A stretch of DNA of 64,000 nt from Filosporella fistucella. Lineage: Eukaryota > Ascomycota > Leotiomycetes > Helotiales. Numbering within the stretch: position 1 is the stretch's first letter; the number at the start of each line of letters is the position of its first letter. Both the position numbers and the translations under genes were made by a program. Of this stretch, positions 22,651 through 34,200 are shown in pieces. The stretch lies in contig JAQJZZ010000008.1 in NCBI GenBank assembly GCA_030077755.1, forward strand, positions 3,038,001 through 3,102,000, given 5' to 3'. A model generated the notes under the pieces. The model was not told the origin of the DNA and made no database searches. It saw only the letters and a list, made by a program, of their open reading frames with translations.

Positions 22651-23903
22651 TCATATAAACACCCTCAAAAACTCTCCAAGGGCCATGATCGCCATAGCCT
22701 GCCCATATGGCATGCTCGTCCGATCAATATCCTTATAGTGCTGCAATGTATGCCCCATCGCCGTTCCAAAACTCACCTCCATCAATTCGCCCTCTCCATT
22801 TACCTTCTCCAACACAGCTTTCACCCCTCTCACGGCGGCTGCGCGAAACTCATCGCCTTGGATATAGCGCAGACGCAACGCTTTTAACATCCCGAAGGCA
22901 AAGCCAGCGGTTGCAGACGACTCCACGTACGAGCCTTCATGCGAGGGAAGATTAATCAGAGTGCGCCACAATCCACCTGGTTCCTGAAACTCGATTAGAG
23001 CACGACATTGTGCTTCAAGAGTCTCGATGAGGTGGAGACGAAATGCGTCGTTGGGAGGAAGATCCAGAAGCTCCAGCATCTCAGGGATAACCATCGTCAA
23101 CCACGAATTACCTCTCGCCCACAACGCAGCAGCGAAATTATGATTCCCAGTGAAAGTCCAGCCATGGTAGAAAAGTCCTGTCTTAGTATCGAACAGATAT
23201 TTGATATGAAGCAGACATTGTCTTTTCGCCTCTTCAACATAATGCGGTCTATTCAGCAGTTTTCCGATCTTGGCTAGGGGGAGAACAGTCATCATGAGAG
23301 TATCGTCCCACAGCTCTTGCGAATTGAGAGAGTTGTATGTCATGTGAGACATGCCGCCGTACTTCGTTCGAGGTAATTCATACATGGCCCACTCCGCCCA
23401 GCTCTCGAGCCAGGGGAGACAAGGCTGGCTGCCAGTCTTTTCATAGAGGTATGCTAGGGTGAGCATGGCAGCCATGGTATTGATGTTCTTGGTGGTACCG
23501 CCTTCCTCGAATCGGCTTGCGAACCATTGCTCGATGATTACAAGGGCTTCTGGTGACCCAGTGAGAGTGTGGTAGTTCCACTAGAACGGGTTAGCCTTCT
23601 GCATTGTCGGGATTTTGAATGGCGAGTAGATATCAACCCGTGCAAAAGGTGAGAGTACAGTACTCGATTGACAACGAATTCGGAAAGAAGCGAAAGAAGA
23701 GGAGGGCAGCTCACTAGTCCATATAATCCAATACCATGGGTCCACTCCCAGCCGCTCCAGCCTTTCGTGTCAATTACTCTCCCATCATCTAATCGAAGGA
23801 GAAACTGTCCAGTTTCATCTTTGATATTGATCAGCTGATTTATCAGAAGTTTGATAGTACTATGGACATCTCGCGATGCGATATCGTACGCAATGGTTGG
23901 CAT
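22651..23903 (-). CDS. GH105 unsaturated rhamnogalacturonyl/glucuronyl hydrolase
   Basis: Hydrolyses the unsaturated uronic acid left on oligosaccharides by pectin or rhamnogalacturonan lyases. Exons 23903-23715 and 23580-22651 give 372 residues, the full length of the (alpha/alpha)6-barrel family. Motifs seen are GWSGWEWTHGIGLYGL, WDDTLMMTVLPLAK, GNHNFAAALWARGNSW and SATAGFAFGMLKA; the Asp in WDDTL and the WARGN loop are family hallmarks. The intron (134 bases; GTGAGC, branch GGCTAACC, CTAG) is phase 0. No signal peptide is visible, so the enzyme probably works inside the cell on imported oligosaccharides. It is divergent from the MFS transporter at 24532. Confidence 0.9.
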
Positions 23904-24531
23904 ATCGAAGATTGAATATTTATCCTTTAGCCCGAGGAAGAGGTGTCGTATTTCGTCTCTCCACTTTCTGTTGATATGAATCTAGGAAGTCTCCATCTCG
24001 AGTGCCAAACGAAGACTTCAGATTCGTGGGATGATTCCGGCCCTTCTTGCACCGAAGCAACCGAACTATCATAATTTTTCTGTGCTTGGCAGCCGGAAAT
24101 ACGTCCCTATGCAGCTCCTGGGATATCTTCCCCTCCACCCAACGCCTCTCTCCCCACTATATCCAATTTACCCCCGTGACTCGCGAGGGTGGTTTTCTGC
24201 ATCGATGCAGCGGTTTTCATGGTTGGTATGGCGTTAAAGCTTATCTGCATGGCTTGATCCTGGCAAACTTGGCCCGTTTGCTTGGAAAATTGGCATCGCG
24301 TTCGAGTGGACATCCTGGTACGAATACCCACATGTGCGCTTCACTACCCCGAGAACATGGAGGCAATGCGGAGCGAGGGTGTTCCCCAATCCCCGCAACC
24401 CACATGGTTTGATTGCAATGTGAAAATGTATATATTATTTCGAAATGCCCATCTTTCTGACTTCTCTTCCGCAGCGATATTCTCACTCGCCCGCTTGACT
24501 TTTTACTTTGTTACATTTTACAGCAAAAGTC
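23904..24531. promoter_or_regulatory. Shared divergent promoter of GH105 and MFS genes
   Basis: 628 bases between the two starts. The MFS side has a TATA-like TATATATT near 24430 and a pyrimidine-rich leader before 24532. No regulator site could be named with confidence. Confidence 0.45.
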
Positions 24532-26212
24532 ATGGCTGAACACAAGATCGACTCCTCTCCCGAGGTCTACCATGGCAATCAGGATAAGAAAATCTCTGGT
24601 GCACCAGAGATTATTCCCGCCGAGCACCACGAGATGGACGATGCTGATCTGAACAAGCATGATCATATGAATTTTGATCGTGTGGATAAAGAAGTCGCCA
24701 AATATGCTTTCGATGAAGCAGTCCATATCTCTCCGGAGGAAAATTCCCGCCTCAAAAAACTCGTCGACAGACGTGTTTTGAGCGTGATGATCTTCACTTA
24801 CTTTCTCCAGGCCTTGGATAAGGGAACTTTGTCCTTTGCCAGTATCATGGGTATCCAGAAAGATACTCATCTCGTCGGACAACAATTCTCTTGGTTGACA
24901 ACATGTATCTACATCGCTATCCTCATCGTCGAATACCCTACCAATCTCCTCATCCAACGTCTGCCAATCGCCAAATACCTTGGATGCTCGATCATCGTTT
25001 GGGGAACCGTTCTGTGTCTCCATGCAAAGGCTACCAACTTCACCCACCTCGTCGTTCTTCGTACTCTCTTGGGTATCTTTGAAGCCGTGTGTCAGCCAGC
25101 TTTCGTCTACTTGTCTTCCATGTGGTATAAGCGTGAAGAACAAGCAGCGACAGTCTCATTCTGGTACATGATGAACGGCATGCAACAAATCGTTGGTGGT
25201 TTACTAGCATACTGCTTCACCCTCATCAAATCCCCACCATCACCAATCAAGAACTGGCAAGCCATCTTCCTCGCCTATGGCTCCTTCTCCGTTCTCTGGG
25301 GTTTTGTCGTCTTGATCATCATGCCTGACTCTCCTATGCGCGCCAAGTGCTTCACAGAAGAAGACAAGAAGCTGATGATCGAAAGAGTCCGAAGCAATCA
25401 AACGGGTGTACAAAACAAAGTCTTCAGAAAGGAACAATTCATCGAGGCTCTCAAGGATCCTCAGATGTATTGCTACTGCTTAATCGCCATCTGCACTACC
25501 CTCCCAACAAGTGGCCTCGGAGCATTCGCCAATATCATCATCAAAGGTTTCCACTTCTCTACTCTGCAGACCCAACTTCTAGCCATGGTTCTTGGTGCAT
25601 ATATCATCATCGTTCTTCTCTCCAGCATGTGGCTCGTCAAGCGCACAAAGCAGAATATCCTTATAATGATCATCTACGTTATCCCGTATGTCCCTCTCCC
25701 CCCTTACAAAAAGAGAAACAAAATAGAAATACTAACAACACCACAGCTCCTTCATCGGCACCATCGTCCTCATGACCGTCAAAAACACAAACAAAGCCTC
25801 CCAAGTGGGCCTCCTCTTCTCCTACTACCTCGTCCTCTCCTTCTGGGCAGCCCAAACCCTCTCCATGACGCTCATAACACGAAATATCGCCGGCCAGACC
25901 AAGAAAACCGTCGTCGTAGCCGCAAACTTTATTTCCTGGGCTACCGGTAACGCGATCGGTCCTCAGGTATTCTTAGCTTGGGACGCGCCGAGATATCTAA
26001 TTGCGTTTGCGACACATATGGGTTGTTATGTGTTACTTGTGTTGACACTGTGCTTTTTGAGATTTTGGTTGTTGAGGGAGAATAAGAAGAAGGATAGAGT
26101 GCAGAGGGAGGCGCAGGCGAATGGGGTTGGGGAGGCGGTGGATGGGGATTTGGTGCATGCTTTTGATGATTTGACGGATAGGGAGAACTTGAACTTTAGG
26201 TATGTGTTCTAA
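24532..26212 (+). CDS. MFS transporter, anion:cation symporter (Dal5/allantoate permease-like)
   Basis: Predicted plasma-membrane importer of an organic anion. Exons 24532-25685 and 25747-26212 give 539 residues; the intron (GTATGT, CCACAG) is phase 2. About 85 hydrophilic N-terminal residues are followed by 12 helices in two sets of six with a central loop (FTEEDKKLMIERVRSNQTG) typical of fungal ACS transporters. Other family marks are LDKGTLSFASIMGI in helix 1, VEYPTNLLIQRLP in helix 2 and LRTLLGIFEA in helix 4. The divergent GH105 neighbour suggests a uronic-acid-containing sugar as substrate, but this is inference from position only. Confidence 0.88.
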
Positions 26213-26568
26213 GTTGTTAGAAGGGGGGTGCAAGTGAGGAGAGGAAGGAGGCAAAGAGATAATTGATAATTTTATTGTTTACTGGCAATATTACGTCCAG
26301 ACCGTGAATTTTGGTGAAAGTCTCATAAATAGTGGCCTTTGACCTTTACTCAAACATTTCTTCATTGATTGCTTAATGCACATAAATACAAGTCATATCT
26401 AACGCAATAACCGTGTCCGGAAATTCAACGCAAGTAGAATCAGCGCTGCAAACATCAGGAAACCCCCCATGAATACACCCAATCCATACTGACCCCATCC
26501 GGCTCAGTGAGGCGCCTACCCTCACTCATGTCACGATGCCACCGGATAGATCAATGCCCAGCCCCAAC
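26213..26568. other. Convergent 3' region, 356 bases
   Basis: Spacer between the MFS gene and the coiled-coil gene, ending towards each other. Nothing recognised. Confidence 0.35.
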
Positions 26569-27135
26569 CTACTTTTCAACCAGATCCATCAATTCAAAGG
26601 AAAGTCTTTGCGCTTGATCCATGGATGCACCAACGCTAGTCAAAAATATCCCGAACATCTCTACACGCTTCTTTCCACCATTCGCATATTGCTTCTTTGC
26701 TGCCTCGTGAGCAACCGCTGCCGGCTGTTTGGCGTCGATTTCAAGTGCTTGAAGAGCCATTTTGAGGGGAGTCTTCTCTCTGTAATCCTTTTCAATGACA
26801 TCCTGCTTTGTCTGAGAGACCCAGGCGAAAATTTGATCATCGTCATTCAGCTCTTTTTCTTCCTTGTTTAAGAGCTCACCCAATTTCTTCAAGAGATTTT
26901 GTAGTTCTTCGATCCTTTTATTGATCTTGTCGACCTCAGCTGGTTGATAAATACCCTTCTGCAGCTTCTCCTCGCAGTCATGCAAGTTACTTTCATATGT
27001 CTTCATATGCGAGCGGTAGGATCTGAAAAGCAGCCGCTGGTCTTCTCGAAGTTTTTCGTCAACCTCTAGCAGTCTTCTTCGTGACTCGCTCACCTTCAAA
27101 TTTGCAAGATGTAGGTGTCCAAGAAATCCGGTCAT
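26569..27135 (-). CDS. Hypothetical coiled-coil protein
   Basis: Single exon of 188 residues with an ATG at 27135. It is almost all charged helix: residues about 15-105 have coiled-coil heptads (KINKRIEELQNLLKKLGELL), and the last third is less charged (RVEMFGIFLTSVGASMDQAQ). No signal peptide or membrane segment. I do not recognise a family. Such small coiled-coil proteins are often found beside HET or NLR-like genes in fungi, and an HET gene does follow at 28.7 kb, but no functional link is shown. Confidence 0.6.
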   Translation of the reverse strand: MTGFLGHLHLANLKVSESRRRLLEVDEKLREDQRLLFRSYRSHMKTYESNLHDCEEKLQKGIYQPAEVDKINKRIEELQNLLKKLGELLNKEEKELNDDDQIFAWVSQTKQDVIEKDYREKTPLKMALQALEIDAKQPAAVAHEAAKKQYANGGKKRVEMFGIFLTSVGASMDQAQRLSFELMDLVEK

Positions 27136-28713
27136 AGTGACTGTGGGTTTTGTTTTGAGGTTGACTGCTTCGTAGACTTGACAGAATTCGAGCTCTTGAT
27201 ATCAATCCTCTGAAGAGGATAATGATGTAGATGATGATGAAGGGATTCAATGAGAGAGGCGTCAACGGCTTTTATAGCAGAGTCCTAGACTTTCCGTGAT
27301 TCACAGCTGTACTTGACATCCCCCAAGACTCGATCAAAATGATGATTCACCGCCGCCAGTCAATCCAACAACATTTCCCGACTCCCAAGACAAGTTCATT
27401 TTATCTTCAGAGCTATTATTTTATCCTATAATTCTATTAGTACCGGAATGAAGTGACCCAGTTGGTTATGAGGTAATGGAGTTTTGCTCGATTCCCTGAC
27501 TCTTAACCTTGCTCCTGTATTTATTCGGTATAACAGTTGTTGCTTCTACTTGCTACTTGAGTGGCTACTTTCCGTTTTCTCGTACTGAAATATCGATATT
27601 ATTCTCTCACAGAAAATTCTAATCGCTATCCTCTTGTTGCAAGATAGGGGAGGAATTGATTTACTTCAAGATTTTGGTATTGAATAATTTTCAGTTTTGA
27701 TCCACCAACGCGGTAAAATCAAACCCCAGCGAATTGAAATATAATGACTATTTCAAAGCCAATACGCCCCGGCTAAATCATTTCAAAAGCGTGAACTCCG
27801 CCCAGAGACTGCAATCCAAGCGCATCTCTCCTTTCAGGGTACGAAAGTTGCCTATCTGCCGCCCCCCTCTTGTCATGTCGAGATTTGTGAAGCTTGGGCT
27901 ATTTAGAAACCTTAGAAACACGACCAGCGGTAGGGGACTGTAGGCCATGGACGAGCTGATTCAAGTTTACTTCCAGTTCCTCCGCTGCTGCATTATTTCG
28001 CCAGTTTTGACGAACAAAATTATAGAATGGAGACGAAATATGTAAAGTGATGAATATGTTACATGTTTTGGCACTATATTAATTGGTCTATAGATAATTA
28101 AAACTCCGCCAATGTGAGAAATTCTATTTAGAGAAGAGATCTTCCATGATAGCTAGCAAATAGTTATGAAGTCAAGATGGTTGCAAAGTACTCTTAGTGC
28201 CGAGTTGTCCAAATCAATAGTTACAATACTCTACTTATAATTAAGAAACCTTAATAACAACTTTTTCTCATCACTCTATCTCTATTCAAAGTTGTTTCAC
28301 CTAAAGAGAGTAGTATATTGATGACACATACTTTTACAGTTGGTATACGGGCAATCCCTTCAAAAAAGATTTACGTTGATTAAGCGAGATTTACCCCTGA
28401 AAAATATGACGACGCAATCCTCATACAGAAACAGGAACACTTCTAGGAGAGAACTTTTTTTTTCGGAATGATAAAATCCCGACCGCAGAGAGTTATTTCT
28501 GAAATCAAAACCTTCAGCGCTTTAAAAGATTTTTAGAAAAAGTGGAGCAAAATCTTTATTCTTGTAATTTATACAAGGCAGGAAAAAGCCCATATATATT
28601 ATATATAACAATAAAGATAGAGTTTGAAGCCGTTATAAGCGAGCAATCCCTATTGAGTAATATTATTAGTACTTGAGATAGATCCAAATGCGTCTCTATT
28701 TACCAATATCTCA
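27136..28713. other. Intergenic, AT-rich towards the right, 1.6 kb
   Basis: No gene recognised. From about 27,950 to 28,700 the composition becomes clearly AT-rich, with TA-rich runs such as CATATATATTATATATAAC near 28,590, unlike the flanking genes. This fits old repeat DNA altered by RIP-type mutation, but no transposon sequence is legible. Confidence 0.45.
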
Positions 28714-30548
28714 CTATCTCGTCAAAAGTTGAATATCTCCAAGGGAGAGCGAAACAGTTTCGTAGGCCTCTGTGTCAATTTAGCCAGTTTATCAGAAGAA
28801 AAATTAAGTATCTAAGTCCAATAAACCACATACCGTACTTGTAACTCTCAGCTTGTCGCGGTAGTAGCACTGCCCTTCCAATTAAAGAAGCCTTAACTGC
28901 ACCCCTTCGCGGACGAATAATAGCAATTGGATCCATCTTTGACCAACACGAATCGACGCAAAGGCCATCACCAACTTCTACATTCATCGGCGCTACTCCA
29001 TAATCGCCATCTGCTGTCACAAAGATTCGAATATTTAGATTCTTTGGTTGAGCAACAGAATCAGTATCGTCGAGGGAAAGGATTTGAATCTGGCTGGTCA
29101 AGGGATCAGAAGCGCGCTCAAGATCAACAGCTCTCTGGCAGGCTATGTCGTCAGATATTAGCTCCTTCCATCTTCCCAGCATTTCGCACAATGTCTGCCA
29201 TGAGAATGCACTGATGAGAGCGTCGCCAAAAGGCTGCCAGTCCGGAGACGGAGTCTGGGATTTGTCGATTGTAAATAGTAGGGCTCAGAAATGAGATGCG
29301 ATTGTGTACGATCATTTCAAGTTCTCCGGTGATTGGACCCTGTTGGTAGTCGCCTTTGTGGTATGAAGTGATGTCCCAATCCCGGAAGGGAAACTCAAAA
29401 AGTACTTGCAGCTTTTGGCTGAACGGCATCAGGTTCGACGCAGTGCTATCGATACCTTCATATCTTTGCCTTTGCTTGAAAGTGTGACTTAAGACGTCAA
29501 AATACACGATTCTTAGATTCTTGCCGTAGTCGATGAGCGAAGTGAACTCTTCGGCATCCCACGCCATGCCTAGCACTCCGTAGACTCTATCTCTTGGATC
29601 CTGACATTTCAGAGCCCCGCATCTCTTGATGAGGTTCGCCGTAGGTTGAGACGGCAGTTCTATTAAGCCATGGATAGTCCGGAATCCTCGACTTTCGTGG
29701 GCTTCCAATTTTCGTGGAGGTAGCACATCGAAAGAGCGAATGGCTGAATGTTCGAACGCGTTCCAATTTGTTTGCTTCGTCCCACAGGCTAGCATCAAAT
29801 GATTGTCGACTGGATGTTGCTCGAGATATTTGTGGCCCTTGAATTTTGTCAAGAATATTTCCTGGGCAATCCATAATCTGTCCCAGTAGGGTCTCTTTGC
29901 CAGAGCTGATATAGACGAAGCATGTGAAGTGATGGCTTCTGGAACGCCACTGTTCATTGCGTCGAAGGCTGCATCACTTTGTGGAGTACCTTCGCCAAGC
30001 CATATTACTGTACGGTTTGAATTTCTGTATATTGAACCCATGATTGAGATTTGCGCATTGCGTTCCAAAATATCGGCTTGATTGATACATATTGCGTCGA
30101 TCCAAAGATTCCTAGTCTCAGAACATGTTCTGAGTGATTCAAGCGCTAGATATAAATTTGGCCTGATATAAATCTTCTTGGTTCCAATATAGACGGGCTG
30201 ATCGGCGATTTGAGTACCCCACATGTACGATATAGCTTCGTACGAAACTTGGGGATACAGAATGGCAAGTCTGGCCAGCCTCGGAGCCCAGAAAAACTTA
30301 CTAAAGCAGTAATAATCCCACGTCATGTGATCAAACGCGTTCCAAGGCTCATTTGTATTAGCTGATCGTGCATGTGTGGCAGCTTCTTTTCGCCATTCAT
30401 CATAGATTGAGTCGGTCATGGTTCGGTGTAAAGGGGCATGTATGAGTGAACATTGTATTGGATCACCAGCCTCGCCAGGGTGCAGAGCGAGAATACGAAT
30501 CTCGTTTGTCTGGAGCGGAGTATATTCAAGCGTATTCTGAAAATCCAT
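28714..30548 (-). CDS. Heterokaryon incompatibility (HET) domain protein
   Basis: HET proteins control cell death after fusion of unlike strains. Exons 30548-29310, 29254-28834 and 28769-28714 give 571 residues. HET-domain motifs present: VSYEAISYMWG, NLWIDAICINQADILERNAQ, RTVIWLGEG, RPYWDRLWIAQEI; then CQDPRDRVYGVLGMA. The C-terminal part has the usual VGDGLCV-like and SLIGRAVL stretches. Intron 1 uses GTACAC with CCCAG and brings the C-terminal frame into phase; intron 2 is GTATGT..CACAG and gives a short last exon ending LLTR. The gene looks intact. AT-rich blocks lie on both sides. Confidence 0.85.
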
Positions 30549-31227
30549 AGTGCGGGAAACAAATAAAGCGGCTATTAGGCCTTATAGTGGGAATTATATT
30601 ATCGCTTGCTCACTTGGACATTCTTTTGATGTCGTGTCAAGTAATAATTCAGGTGCAGATAAGGCTGAGAGCCTCACATGACAAATACTTGATGGCGTTT
30701 TCCCACCACCCTTGATTGGAAGACCGTGAGCCTATTTGTTTTCCGGAGTCACATGATTTGAGGCTCCCAATGCTCTATTTAACAGGCCAGGGGTTATTGT
30801 TTCGCTTTAGCAAGTAGCTTCCAAATATCTCCGCTACTATTTTAGAACTTAGTTACTTAGATAAAACTCTTTTGATCAGTAGAAGTCTTTTAATTTTCAT
30901 TGCTAGCTTAAACTATTAAGTAACACTTTTGCATGTAGACAGTAATATGCTCCTTGCAGAAAGCTTGTTCTCGGGAAGAAGCAGTCCCGATTTCAGGGCA
31001 TACTTTCTTATCGTTTATATAATTCATCGAGTTATTGATAATTCTTGATTTATGCAGAAATATAATGGCTTAAATTATTTACTAATTTGTGAAGAGCTGA
31101 ACAAAGCAGAAAAGAAGTTGTAAAATCATCCACATTAGTTTCGATTATTGAGTAAAGTTATATATATTATCTGAAAAAGGTAGTAAAGTTGATTATGAAA
31201 GTATTAGCCTCACATAACAAGCTCGCC
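30549..31227. other. Intergenic, AT-rich, 679 bases
   Basis: The part from about 30,820 to 31,200 is AT-rich, with no legible gene or transposon. It lies upstream of the HET gene and downstream of the large HExxH gene. Confidence 0.4.
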
Positions 31228-34200
31228 CTATTGTTGCTTACACTTATTCGAAAGTCCCTCATCCTCTCTCGGTTCCCGCACCGTCTGTTCCCTCTCACGC
31301 CGACGATCTCTTCGACGACTTTCACCTGTTCCAGATCGCGAAAGCTCATCAGTAGCAGCATTTAGTTGTGCGCCCGAACGTGGAGGTCGCTCATTAGCAG
31401 CTGCTTCGGCATCTTGTCCAGATTCCATGACACCATCCCACGTTGTACCAGCATAAGTCGAAGCTCCATCCTCACTTCTGATACTTGGTGGTGGGGGAGA
31501 AGGAGTTCTTGGCCAAGGTGCCAATGGAAGCGGCTCGATGTAGTCATTGTCAAACGTTGGGAATGGCTCTGTAGAAAATTGTGATTCCAGCCGTGAGGAT
31601 GGTAGAGCTGGGCCTTGCCCTGCGCCTGTATCTTGGTAATCAAATTGTGCCAAGTTCTGCGCTGTTTGACTTCTCGGTATGCCGCTTTTCCTGCTCGCTC
31701 CCACACGTCTGCCGGTGAATGGGTTTATGGTATTTGGATTCCGATTAGCAAATATGTTTTTCGGATCGCCTGACCCGGGAGAACCTGGAGGAGGCTTGGT
31801 TGTAAAGCGAGGTGTTGGTGGTCTGACTGGCACAGCTGGACCCCCTCGCGCAATTTCCGCATCTTCCAATATGTTAAGAGCTTGTAATCTGTTGGGCAAC
31901 GTTATTTGTGGCATTGACGAGGAGCTCGAAGAAAAGGGTATTGGTGAAGGAGTATAATTTGCTGGGAGGTCCCTGGACCCAGTTACCTCGGAGCCAAACA
32001 GAACTTCATTCAGAGGATCATATCTGTCTCTAGGATCAATATCTTCAGTACCGACAGCTGAGGTCCAATCAGCATAATCGACTCCGGAATCCTCATCACG
32101 CGGATTCGTAACTCCCTCTGTGTTTCTGCTATAAGCCGAAGCTGGTTGAAAAGTATTGGAAGGTGGAAGACCACCATGACAGTTCCTTGTCCCACCGCGA
32201 TTCGTCGTGTTTTCTCTAGACCTAGCTCTAGGGGCACTTGTGATCTGGGAACGTGGAGCTCGAAATGGCAAATCTGAAGAATCGAAAATGGCATCAGAAT
32301 TGGCTCGTGAATACCTCCCTGTGCCACCTCTGGCTTCTTTGGCTCTATAAATGGCTGTTTTTGAAGTTTCTATTGTCTGAGCTGCCCCTCTAGTTGACGT
32401 ATTACCGGGTATTCGTGGTGCTTTCGAGGTGGGAGGCTCTACTATATCCGTTGCAGCACGTTTCTTAGGCCGAGGTCGGATATCTTGCGTAGAATTGCTA
32501 GGCGCATGACTCCTCTGAGATGATGCAGGGCTCCTTTCGGGTGCTTGTGGATCGTTAGGAGGTGGGGTGGGTGATCGAGGAGAGACCATACGAGCAGCCT
32601 GGCGGGATGGGACCCAGCGAAGAACTCCTTCGGGCCCAAATCTATCACCATTAGCTATATCACTCGGAATAAAACGTGAGGTCGAGTTAAAAATGGACAA
32701 GGCAGAATGTCTACAAAACAGACTTACGTCAAGCCCAGGTCCATGCTATCATAATACCATATCAGCGAATCCATCACACGACGATCAAATTCCTTAATTG
32801 GAAAACCCAGTATTGTCTTCACTCTCCTATGAGCATCTCTTTTGTAATAATAATTGATGCGTTTTCTGAAATCTTCTATATCATGATCCATGAAGCCATC
32901 TTCAAAAACACCGTGGGACTTGAGCACCTCCACCACGCACATCCTGAAAGATCTGAATACAGCATTACTTGGTCGAAAGAATGGCTTGGGGTGAGGCTTG
33001 AGAGGGGTTCTTGGCCATCCTTCTGGTATACGTCTTATGATGCCCCAGGTCGGTAAATGCTTTTTATACCTACGAGCTGGTAAGTAGATAACAAATTAGA
33101 CAATGTAACCTCTGGGACTTACGAAAAGAGTCTTTTCCGCTGGTGAGTGACAAGAAGAAAGTTGCTCCAGTCGTCGGCGTCGATATTAAGACCCCCGTTT
33201 CTTTGAATATAGTTGAACAGTGTGTGCTCCGGCATTGGCGTCTCCATGCTGTCTAGAGCCAATTCATATCTGTTGTCGAACAGATACTGTTCAATACTGT
33301 CGTACAATCGTTGCGAGGCCTTACTAGCCTGACGGCTCTGAGCTTCATCCTCGCCCTCCACGATGATCCGTTCCAATTCTTGAGATGTTGTCCCCAGTTC
33401 ATTGAAAAGTTGCGGGTAGCCTTCGAACAGCGGATCTCTTTCTAGAATGCGATCTGCTGCAGTCTGAGCTTTTTTTCGATCTTTGATATATTGTTTCACA
33501 GCAGCTGCAATTCTTATCGCCCCTTGGCGTCTCGCGTTCTCCATATTTATTGCGTCTACTTCCTCTTGGCTCATGATATTCGTGATTCGAATATTGCTCA
33601 AGTCAGCTTCTGGATCTAGTATGACAGCACTCCGCGAAGAGTCATTCTTTTGTCCATTATCCATGATATTTTTGTAAGTATGACGCATGCAAGCTACTAG
33701 AGGACCAGCTTTACATGCTCTTGCACCGAATCTATAATAAAATCAGACTTCATGCTTGCCACACTCTAAAACAATGAACGACAAGTACCTTTTTATATAT
33801 GACGTCCAGAATTCAGGTGATATCAGACTGAGAAAATAAAACATGGGCACTGGGGCTCGTTCTGTGACCATATAACCCGCTGGTACTGTGGTCAAGACAG
33901 GAATCCGTTTAGAGTAAATCGCCCAATAAACATTGTCCCATTTGTGGCTGATCATTCTCAGCATGTCAAATCTCATACGCAGAAGGATTTATACTCACCA
34001 GAACAATCCAGCTGCAAGCGGTTTCCCTTCCAAAAGTCCACGGCCGGCGTGGTTAATGGGCTGCAAGACTCCTCCAAATATCTATCAAGCTGATTAAATC
34101 TGCTCGGGCAGGCCAACGTCGGAGAAACTTACATAATTCTCTAATGAGTATCCCCTTAATGGCGGTTAGCTTGAGCAGAGATTCAGATATGTAAACGCTT

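Noticed and set aside
24511..25143. 210-codon open frame on the minus strand
   Set aside because: Antisense to the ACS transporter's first exon, no family marks.
29151..29191. Apparent frameshift between two overlapping HET frames
   Set aside because: A 55-base intron (29255-29309) joins the frames in correct phase, so a broken gene is not needed to explain it.
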